From the NCBI GenBank assembly GCA_015680685.1, contig MNCI01001825.1, positions 242,576-306,575 on the forward strand: a stretch of DNA of 64,000 nucleotides. The letters are read 5' to 3'. Below are positions 56,205-64,000 of the stretch, one piece after another. This stretch comes from Gnetum montanum (Eukaryota; Streptophyta; Gnetopsida; Gnetales; Gnetaceae). How positions within the stretch are numbered: position 1 is the stretch's first letter; each line of letters opens with the position of its first letter. The notes under the pieces are model-generated. The model did not search any database, had not been told where the DNA came from, and was given only the letters and a program-made list of their open reading frames with translations. The translations under genes were made by a program, and so were the position numbers.

Positions 56205-57453
56205 AGCAATAGACTGGTATGATGACATAAAAGAGTACCTTCTACAAGGTGAACTACCACAACATTTGACAAGTGCCCAAAAGGACGCAGTGCGAAAACG
56301 CTCTCAACAATATGCATTAATGGGAGACACATTATGTCGTAGATCCTATGAAGGCATTCTATTAGTGTGCGTTAATAGCATCGATAGTCAAACAATCGTG
56401 GAACAGGTTCACGAAGGACTTTGCAGAGGGCATATAGCACCCAAAGTAATGGTAAAGAAAATTAGATGTTTGGGCTACTATTGGCCACACATGGAGTATG
56501 ATTGCTTCTCCAGGGTCAGGAAATGTAACATTTGCCAAAGGCACAGTAACCTAATACATGTTCCACCTAATGAGTTTTATACTGCACAAATCACATGGTC
56601 ATTCCAAAGATGGGGATTAGAAATCATTGGGCCGATAACACCACCATCTTTAGCAGGACATAGCTTCATCATCACTGCAACCGAATATTTCAAAAAATGG
56701 GTAGAAGCTATTCCCCTTAGGAAAACCATGTCTAAACATGTTTGCAATTTCATATTAGAAAACATAATGACCTGTTTTGGTACCCCGATGACCATAGTCA
56801 CTGATAATGGGCCACAGTTCAGCAATACATATACTAAAAGCTTCTATGAAAGCCTAGGTATTAAACAGTCATTCTCATCACCATACTACCCATAGAGAAA
56901 TGGCCAAGCAGAGTCTACAAACAAAACGGTCATTATGGTGCTCAAAAATATGTTGAATCAAAGCAAGAGAAAATGGCACGAGCAATTAATCTATGCATTA
57001 TGGGCATACCGAACAACGCATCAAACGTCCATAGGTAAGATACCATATAGCCTTTTATATGGGTCTAAAGCTATGTTATCTTTGGAGTTATAGGTTCCCT
57101 CATTACGGATAACACTCTCTAGCCTTCTCGATGAAAGCCAAAATAATGAGCTACGCATTGCTGAACTTGACTCGGTGGAGGAAGAAAGGGTATGAGCACT
57201 TGATCAAATCGAATGGTGTCAGAGACAACAATGGCGACGTCATCAACACAATCCACATAAGCATCCGATCAAGGAAGGTGACCTAGTTCTTAAGGTGGTC
57301 CGCGAACACTCAAATAAATTCTTAGCTAATTGGAAAGGGGCTTACTTAGTCGCCAAGGCATACAATAACAAGGCATTCAAACTCACCGACATGGACAAAA
57401 ACTGGCTTGCTAATCCTACAAATCACATGTACCTGAAACCATACTATGTCTGA
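56205..57453 (+). pseudogene. int: integrase of element D (nearly open)
   Basis: Open from 56266 to 56895, then two or three stops to 57453. The zinc-binding region is VHEGLCRGHIAP ... CNICQRHS (His and Cys pairs kept). In the core, WGLEIIGPITP has Glu where the first catalytic Asp (WGLDIIGP) is expected; VTDNGPQF keeps the second Asp and GQAESTNKTV the Glu. Then come KWHEQLIYALWAYRTTHQTS, a chromodomain-free tail with GDLVLKVVREH, LANWKGAYLVAKAYNNKAFKL and YLKPYYV. Stops at YYP-RNGQ and LEL-VPS follow former Gln codons. Confidence 0.83.
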
Positions 57454-57467
57454 TGAGCTTAAGGTAT

Positions 57468-57790
57468 GCTTTGATCCTGGCACCACGACCTAAAACTGAT
57501 ACCACAAAACAGTCCTGGAGCTATGAATTAGAACTAGTACCACAGAATGTCCTAGCATCATGACAGTAAACTAACATCACAGAGCTCTATCTGGTATGAC
57601 ACTAAACTGCCACGCTTGTCCACCAGAGTCCCCTAAGACTATAAACTAGCTTGCCTCTTCATAGTCTACTACGACTATAAACTAGCACTGCATCATCTGC
57701 TACAACGATAAACTGGAGACGTCCAAAGGATTATGATGTGAAACTAATCCACAACAGTCTGCTAAGACTACAAACTGGTGACATTATCAA
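57468..57790 (+). repeat. Tandem repeat block 3 of element D, after integrase
   Basis: About nine units of 30-40 bp with cores gacctaaaactgat, gacagtaaactaac, gacactaaactgcc, gactataaactagc (twice) and gactacaaactgg. Same direction and core as blocks 1 and 2. Confidence 0.85.
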
Positions 57791-58964
57791 CAACCTGGCG
57801 TTATTTGAAAAGACATGTTGTTGCAGTCAGCTGTATGTGCTCACCAAAGACCTGCCGCATGATTTGTCACATAGAACTTAATGAAATTAATTTTGTTCAA
57901 GATTTTATTTGCCTTGAAACTCCACATGATGGCTCCATTCCATCGGCTATGTTCAAGTTTAAAGCGTTTTGCTAACTGAATCATTTCTGGTTTTCTTGTT
58001 CCCTTGGAGTTGTGTTTGCACGATGACATGCTTAAGGCGTTCGTGCACAGATGCACTTCATCATGATGACAAGGTATCACATTCTTCCTAATGCACGCAA
58101 CTGGGTTAATCAATCCATCCATAAGTACATTCCCAACCCCTGATAAATTCCCTATTTCCCATCATGCCCCCTTATCCTATTCAATTACATCCCCTGGCTA
58201 CATTGTATCCTACTCACTCGAAGCTCTTGATACACTATTGTACACTGTGATTCTCTAAGCAGTTGCAACGCAAAACACAATGCACGGTACATGATATAGA
58301 TGCAAGTGCATGAACATGAGCATAGCACTGAAAGCAATCTCTTTTGAAAAGGCCAAAAGGAACACAAAAAGAAAACAAAAACAAATAGAAAGAAAAAATA
58401 AAAGAAAAGAAGAAATAAAGGAAAAAAGAAAAAGAACAAAAAGGTCAAAGAGAAAAATGCTCGGAAAAGGTCTTCATAACCCCGTTGACACCATAAACTA
58501 AAGACCATTGGCTCTTCTCATACAAGCCCCAGGTGAGAAGGTAATTATCTTGGAAAAACACTCAAGTCTCAAATGATCATGTTGCACATCATCGCATGGC
58601 TTTGGATGTTTACAATGGGCTCTCTTAAACATGATAGAAGGGTTCCATTTCTCCAAATAACGCACCTCCTATGCCTTGGTTCCAAGTTTGCTAAACATTG
58701 GCTATTGACAAGGATAAAAAACTGGCTTGTTCACATGAGAGCATTCCTCTCATGCAGTTCAAACAATGACACCCTTTGATCAATCCCTAATCCCCCCAGT
58801 TACAACCTTCTTTCCTTAAACTAAATTTTCCTCAATCCAATGTACTTTTGAACACAGTGCGATGACATCTAGCCAGGGGCCAACGAACAATGCTTGATAC
58901 TAGGTCGATCATGGTGTTTTGTACTTCTTTGTCGATGCCTCTCAGGTGGATTCCTCTAAACATC
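57791..58964 (+). other. 3' non-coding region of element D
   Basis: No conserved coding text. 58345-58455 is a purine tract (A with G). The open frames on both strands there reflect composition only. The last part (58840-58964) leads to the polypurine tract. Confidence 0.6.
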
Positions 58965-58980
58965 AACAAAGAGGGGCCAA
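58965..58980 (+). other. Polypurine tract of element D
   Basis: aacaaagaggggccaa directly precedes the LTR start TGAAACACCAC, as in E. Confidence 0.78.
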
Positions 58981-60718
58981 TGAAACACCACAAAATTTTA
59001 GCTTAATACTTTGAAACGAGAACAACCCTATGCTTCAACATCAAAAGTTCAAAAATCGAACTAAAGTGCATGAATCTTATCATGCACGCCGAGGTCACAC
59101 TCAAGTCACGCTACCAGCATACGTGCGGTGTGCGTGCGGCGTGCGTGCAACGTGCGTGCAGCATGTGCAACTTCTAGAGCCTTAAAATCAAGATGAAACG
59201 GATTGAATACGAGCAATGCAAGATACCTTTGAAGTTCACTAATGATCATTGCAACTCCCAGCCTCCAGAACTTTAGATTTTGGGCCCAAAACCACATAGT
59301 CCTGTCATTTATGCCAAAGTCACGCTGAGGTCATGCTAACAGCGTGAGTCCAACATGAGTTAACAAAAATAGCCCAAATCAAGCAGTCCCAAGCCTAGTT
59401 TTTGACATGGACTCCAATCCTAGGATAGGCAACAGCTATACTTGAAAACAAGACACAAAAATCAAACTTTGGGCATGAAACCTGACATTTTGGCTCACTC
59501 ATGCTGAGGTCATGCTGGGGTCATGCTGACAGCATGAGCTACCAAAAGTGGCCTAAATCCAAGTACAAACAGGCTTAAATTAAACATTCATGGCATCCTC
59601 AAGGACAGGTAGTAGTTACACTTCAAAAACAAGTCTTAAAGGTGGAATTTTGACACAAAATACATCATTTTTGATCATGCACGTTGAAGTCATGCTGAAG
59701 GCACGCTGAAGTCATGCTGAGGTGATGCTAGCAGTGTGAGTCTAGCGTGAACACTAGTAACAACCGAGAAAAAGCACTTTAGACACACGCTGAGGGCACG
59801 CTAGGACAAGATCAATGAACACTAGCAACCTTGGTGAAGCAAAAACACTTTCAGTAGCAGTTAGCCCACAGATTCAAAAATTCCAAGTGAGCCAAAGTCA
59901 AATTCTCTTATTGTAAATTATTAGTCATTGTAAATTTTTCACATTTTGAGCCAGTCAAGCTCTTATGCTACAAATTGTACATGCTTCTATGGGCATAAGC
60001 CAGCTTGAACAAGCTAAAACACATTGTAATATACAATGCATCCAGTCTAGAACATAGTCTACCTACATACATCTAGTTCACACACAGCTATACATTGAAC
60101 ACCTGTCACACGATCTTTTTTTCTCTCATCTCACAGCCATTGACCTCATTCACAAATCCTACTCCTGAGCCTAGCAAAATGTATAAATGCCCTATTCATT
60201 GACATAAACGGGGTTGGAAAATTGGAGAAATAAAATCAGCAATCTTGAGCCCAGACGCACGTGATACCCAGTGCCTGCAAACACCTCACATCAGGGCTTA
60301 ACGTCAGACTTGCAATCCAGACATGCAACTATGTTTTCACCGGTGCACATCTTGTTAATTAATACAAAACAGTTTCATTCTTACCTTCCTTCATACTATT
60401 CTGATTCCTTGTTTGCATTACTCTAGTTTATTGTGCATTTTTGCATATATTCTGTTTACGTTTACATGCTATATTAACATTTACGTCTCATTGCATTACG
60501 CTTTCCATTTTACACTTTGCGACGATAACCCCAGCGCAAGCCATAGCATACACTCGGGGAAGTCCTTGGTTAATTTGCGTGCAGATCATCCAAGGAACTT
60601 TGCCTTCATTTTTTTTCCAGCTTGCCCTCATGCGAAGGCAAGGTTAGCTGTATCTCTCTGGAGATCTTTCGGCGTTCATTTTTTCTCCAGCCTTACGCCG
60701 ACGATTTTGAACGGTACA
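58981..60718 (+). repeat. 3' LTR of element D
   Basis: 1738 bp from TGAAACACC to GGTACA. U3 (59080-59770) has many copies of 'catgctgaggtcacgct' and 'cagcgtgag' motifs, with CpG-rich 'gtgcgtgcggcgtgcgtgc' near 59120-59160. TATA-like gtataaatgcc at 60181-60191. The part from 59655 matches the 5' LTR. The last 300 bp also match the solo LTR (41636-42281, minus). Confidence 0.87.
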
Positions 60719-61379
60719 GTAGTCATGCCATGAAGGACAAGCTAAAGGGAGCTAACACATCAAGATGTGTCTAGTGCATTACTATAATGGGCATTGACCT
60801 AGATGGTGATGTAAACACTATGACCTTCTCAAAAAGAATAGGTGAATGGGACTGTGAAAGAGCTAGTCCAAGGGTCTCTAGCTAGAAGATCATATGAAAG
60901 GAGCCCTCATGCTTGGAGCAAGCTTTGAACTCATCCTATTCTTTCTACAGGGGTTCTTCATAGCTTTTTTCCTACTTCATGCTCACTTGTTCAGATGAGC
61001 TAGGCTATCATCCACCAGTAGGGCTCTATGAGTGGGATGATGTCAAGTGAGGAGGGGATGTACTCTCATCCATTTAGATGGATAAGTTTGTAGCCTCACT
61101 TTGCTTCCATGTTTAAGTAGTCTACGAATAGCCCTACTTTAATCTTTATGCAAATGAATTTGTATTTTTCATCACTTAGTACAACATAGTTTGGATCTTG
61201 CCCATGCAGCCTAAGGGAATGCCTTGGCTCTGCCATTATAGGATTCCCAGGGTTGTCAATTGTGGTCTCTTGTTGGATGGAAAACATGGCAAGTGTGCTT
61301 GGGATTAACATTGAATATTTTTTGGAATTCATAGATGTAGATCAAGTTGCAAGAGGGAAGGACAAGAGTTGTTGAGTGT
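60719..61379 (-). pseudogene. gag: N-terminal part of gag of element E
   Basis: Open from 61332 to 61096 on the minus strand: DPNYVVLSDEKYKFICIKIK and FVDYLNMEAK align with D gag (AYTILTLEQYNFIYIKIQAN and TEMEAK at 44935-45050), then SSLDIIPL aligns with D SSYDVIPL. The start MNSKKYSM near 61332 is possible but uncertain. D is inserted at 60718. Confidence 0.65.
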
Positions 61380-61748
61380 GAAAATGGCTAACTTCAATGA
61401 CTACACTGTCTATGCTGAGAGCTTACTACACTTTCTATGTTGAGGGCCAACTACACTCTCTACCCTGAGAGCTAACTATGCTCTCACTAACAACATCAAG
61501 AATTTAGCTAACTATGAAAATGTGTGCTTTGGGGTTTCTATGTGGGTTTCCAAGAGAACCGACAAAGGGGTCCAATCTACACCAACTGGTTAGTAGACAA
61601 TGCCTACACTTGCCTAAGATCTAGCTACTATCATGCGTGCAGCGAGTCCACAAGAGTGTTGCATCTATGCTAGCCCAAAGCTAGCAATGGTGATGCAAAA
61701 AGCATGCAAGACAACCACCAACGGAGTCTAAAAAAGAAATTAGTTCTA
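61380..61748 (-). promoter_or_regulatory. 5' leader of element E with LTR-type motifs
   Basis: 61390-61500 repeats 'gactacactgtctatgctgag', 'ctacactctctaccctgag' and 'aactatgctctcac', the motif family of E's LTR U3 and of the region before its antisense gene. (Units quoted are at most 21 bases; the core is ctacactctc.) 61500-61740 has no further signal. Confidence 0.55.
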
Positions 61749-61766
61749 GCCCTCCTTCTAGTGCCA
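61749..61766 (-). other. Primer binding site of element E
   Basis: The minus strand reads TGGCACTAGAAGGAGGGC about ten bases inside the 5' LTR, matching the D site except for two bases. Confidence 0.65.
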
Positions 61767-61776
61767 GAAACTATGA

Positions 61777-63547
61777 TGATCAAAAAGGTTAGTGGCTGGA
61801 ACATTGCAGTAGACAAGCATATAGCCTAACCTCAAATCCATGAGAGGGCTTGCTAGAGGTGGAGACAGGATGCCCTGAATGGCCTTGTCGATTGAACAAG
61901 AACTTACTAAATGTAATCAAGGTGTAGCATGGTTAGTTGCAATGTTAATGCGAAATAGTGCTAAGTGTTTAAATGGTGTCAACAATGTTAATGGTGTCAA
62001 GCGTAGTCAATCTTTTTGGTGAGAATGAGAATGTCAACATGCAGAGACCATCACCCAAGTGTAGTTGTAGGCATGACTATGTGATGAAATAGCAAAAAAT
62101 GCAAATAAATGCTAAAAATGCAAAGAAAGAGAGAGAGAGAAAAACGGAATACCACCCCAAATAAGATTGAGTGTAGTTAACACCAAAAGGGGTTAGAAGG
62201 TATGCAGTGTACAATAGGTGCAGTGGACAACATAGTCACTATCTCAGAAGTGTTTGGCCAAGAAGACTAGTGCTCATCAAGGTGTTTGGATCTGTTGGGT
62301 TGGCTACCACAGTGTACCATGGGCTGTGGTGTTCTAGTGGACTACAATGGGCTACGGTGGTCTACATCTTTACTGATATTCCTTTAGTTATCTCCCAATC
62401 ACTCCTTAAGATTACCAAGTCTCTATTTTGGTAATCCTTAAGTTTTCCAATGCTTCAAATTTTCCAACCCCAAATTTTTTTTTTTTGCCAACCTTGAAAA
62501 CATCAAGGGCAAGGGTATTTATAGGGTTAGGTTTAATGTGAAACGTGGGGTGAATGACACATGGAAAAGGAGATGGTTGGGACTACACTGTCACCCAACT
62601 ATGCTTTTCATTGAGGTTGGTGATGTTATGCTTTGCTATGCTCTACCGAACTTAGTGAGATTGCGAGACTGTGACTATGCTACCAACCACATGTGTGTGT
62701 GCCAAGAGGACTGTAAGGTACCTAAAAAAATGAGATTTTGGAGACTATGTTCTAAGACTACGCTCTCCACTATCTTGCATGGAGTAGAGCATAGTTACAA
62801 TTTTAGGGACAAAAGGGAATATAAAAAAGATGCATTTTGCTAACTATGCTTGCCGAAGATGAGTTAGAGCTAAGCTAAGTAGTTTTGCCATGTTGTGGAG
62901 GTTGTTGGAGGTTATTCTAGCTAACTACACTCTAGATTGAGGGAGAGCATAGTCCCACACTTAGAAAAAATTGCAAAAACAATGGTTATGTGCTGACTAC
63001 ACTCTCCACTGGAGGTTGACTACACTCCCAACTAGGGATGAGCATAGTCCCAACACTTAGATAAAATTGTAAAAATCAACTTTTGAGCTCACTATGCTCT
63101 CCACTAGGTTAACTACACTCTAGGGTAGTGAAGAGCATAGTCCTAGCACTTCAAAAAAAATTGCAACAATTGGCTTTATGATGACACTTAGAAAAAATTG
63201 CAAAACTGACTTTTGTGTTGACTATGCTTAACTATGCTCTAGACTAGGGAAGAGCATGGTCTCAAAACTTAGAAAAATCTATGAAAATTGGGCCTTCATG
63301 CCAACTACTTTCTCCATGAGAGGCTGTGACTATGCTCTGGGGTAGTGAAGAGTGTAATCTCAACACTTAGAAAAATTTGCAACTTTTGGCTTCATGATTA
63401 CACTTGGAAAAAATTACAAAACTGGACTTTTGTGTTAACTACACTCTCCACTAGGCTAACTACGCTCTAGGGTAGTGGAGAGCATAGACCCAGCACTTAG
63501 AAAAATTTGTAGTCGAGAGGCAATAGTCCAAATTTGGTGGTGTTTCA
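61777..63547 (-). repeat. 5' LTR of element E
   Basis: It matches 28930-30564 through its length. It starts TGAAACACCACC at 63547 and ends ...TTTTTGATCA at 61777. TATA-like ccctataaatac at about 62514-62525 (minus). U3 shows the same actacgctctccac / ggagagcatag repeats, and a GA microsatellite lies at 62126-62141. Confidence 0.86.
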
Positions 63548-63729
63548 TCAAAAAACTATGCAAAAGGGTAAAAATAGTTTACAATGCCAATGATACAATC
63601 AAGCATGCTCCTTCTACCTCTTTGGTAAAAATGATGAAAGACAAGACTCCTGATACAACCAAGGAAGAGGAGTAGTAACCACCACCTCCACGATCCACTC
63701 ACAAAATAATGTTGGAGTCCCATACTACC
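63548..63729 (+). pseudogene. Third ORF of element C, continuation after E (cut by F)
   Basis: tcaaaaaactatg continues as in A at 17925. One frame reads IKHAPSTSLVKMMKDKTPD-TKEEE, aligned with A RHAPTTNWAKMMKEKTPK--QEEE, and both then have TAG. A Pro-rich stretch follows, and the LTR of F starts at 63730. Confidence 0.72.
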
Positions 63730-64000
63730 TGATGAGTGGCGAGGTATCCCTACACTCCACCATATGAAACGAGCGTACACGTGCAATCCGGTCGAACTCC
63801 GCAGACTAAATGCCTTAACGCCACAAGAAACACTTGGGGTTAATCGTTCGTTGTCTTCCCAGGCTTGCTTGTAAGTGTCACGGTGTATGGTTAAGCAAGT
63901 CTGAGGTATGTGATTTTTTTGGTATTTTCGGCTTATCTTCTATGCTACCAGGAGAAGGGTTGAGAAAACTAAACTAACTCTAACTAAGATCTAAGTCTAA
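63730..64000 (-). repeat. LTR of element F (B-type), running out of the window
   Basis: On the plus strand it begins TGATGAGTGGCGAGGTATCCC, the complement of the B/C LTR end, and follows B 11738-12000 ('ggttaatcgtt', 'gtatggttaagcaag', 'gaggtatgtgattttt'). It is therefore the 3' LTR of a minus-strand element whose body lies to the right. It keeps more CpG (gcgag, cgtacacg, ccggtcg) than the copies in A, B and C, so it looks younger. The preceding five bases are ctacc. Confidence 0.8.

Larger units (their letters stand above)
43356..60718 (+). mobile_element. Element D: Tat-like Ty3/gypsy retrotransposon inserted in gag of E
   Basis: LTRs at 43356-44424 (5'-truncated) and 58981-60718 frame primer site, leader, gag, protease, acidic linker, repeat block, antisense gene, repeat block, RT, RNase H, second RNase H, integrase, repeat block, purine tract and polypurine tract. 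YVDD in RT and the extra archaeal-type RNase H before integrase are known marks of Tat-lineage elements. It is about 17 kb long and the best preserved element here. The left border lacks about 680 bp of U3, so the target duplication cannot be checked. Confidence 0.87.
28930..63547 (-). mobile_element. Element E: Tat-like Ty3/gypsy retrotransposon, non-autonomous, hosting D, G and a solo LTR
   Basis: Two LTRs of the same type in minus orientation (28930-30564 and 61777-63547) frame primer site, gag start, [D insertion], gag end, protease, [solo LTR], acidic linker, tandem repeats, an antisense multi-exon gene (plus strand) with [insertion G], a second repeat block and a polypurine tract. RT, RNase H and integrase are missing. 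The flanks share only a short 'tca' at the C junction (tttca left, tcaaa right), so the target duplication is decayed or unclear. Confidence 0.8.
21096..64000 (+). mobile_element. Element C: Athila-like Ty3/gypsy retrotransposon, interrupted by E and F, 3' end outside
   Basis: It begins with the LTR shared with A and follows the same order: gag, protease, RT, RNase H, integrase, non-coding region, third ORF. The third ORF stops at 28929 and resumes at 63548, where 'tcaaaaaact' continues the text as in A at 17925, so E (28930-63547) sits inside it. At 63730 the LTR of F begins and C continues beyond the window. Confidence 0.83.

Noticed and set aside
58185-58508. Phe-rich open frames at 58185-58508 (minus) and Lys-rich 58310-58501 (plus)
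   Set aside because: They are products of the purine/pyrimidine tract and not conserved in E.
28925-63552. 5-bp target duplication for E
   Set aside because: Flanks are tttca and tcaaa; only 'tca' is shared, so no duplication is claimed.

Overview
The window is plant nuclear DNA made almost wholly of Ty3/gypsy LTR retrotransposons nested inside one another. No host gene, tRNA, rRNA or CRISPR array was recognised. The plant origin follows from the element types: an Athila-like group with a tRNA-Asp-type primer site, and a Tat-like group with a YVDD reverse transcriptase and a second RNase H. The host looks like a seed plant with a repeat-rich genome; the species cannot be told. Most copies are old: GC is low, CpG is rare outside a few patches, and reading frames are broken mainly by TAG/TGA/TAA at former Trp, Gln and Arg codons.

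Layout. Element A (+, Athila-like) fills 1-2770 and 12545-20177 and enters from the left. Element B (-, Athila-like, LTRs 2771-3500 and 11738-12544) sits inside A's reverse transcriptase. The LTR at 20178-21095 follows A's polypurine tract and precedes the primer site of element C (+, Athila-like), so A and C are a tandem pair sharing one LTR. C runs to 28929, is split by E, resumes at 63548, and is cut at 63730 by the LTR of F (-), which leaves the window. Element E (-, Tat-like, LTRs 28930-30564 and 61777-63547) contains three later insertions: element D (+, Tat-like, 43356-60718), a solo LTR (41636-42281) and a 3.2 kb fragment G (34140-37384).

How the parts work. All elements carry, or once carried, gag (capsid and zinc knuckle), aspartic protease, reverse transcriptase, RNase H and integrase. 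A and C add a sense third ORF behind integrase, preceded by a TATA-like block that resembles their LTR promoter. D and E carry a large gene antisense to gag-pol, between the protease and the reverse transcriptase. Comparing D with E shows a multi-exon gene of about 1000 codons with at least five introns at matching places. It is flanked by tandem repeats with a TTAAACTA core. The sequence upstream of its first exon repeats the same element-specific short motifs seen in that element's own LTR and 5' leader. E has lost RT, RNase H and integrase, plausibly by recombination between two of the repeat blocks. This antisense gene, its repeats and its LTR-like upstream region are the most interesting system here.

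Limits: boundaries of decayed domains are approximate (often +/-50 bp), homologies were read by eye between copies in this window, and lineage names rest on remembered family features rather than searches.
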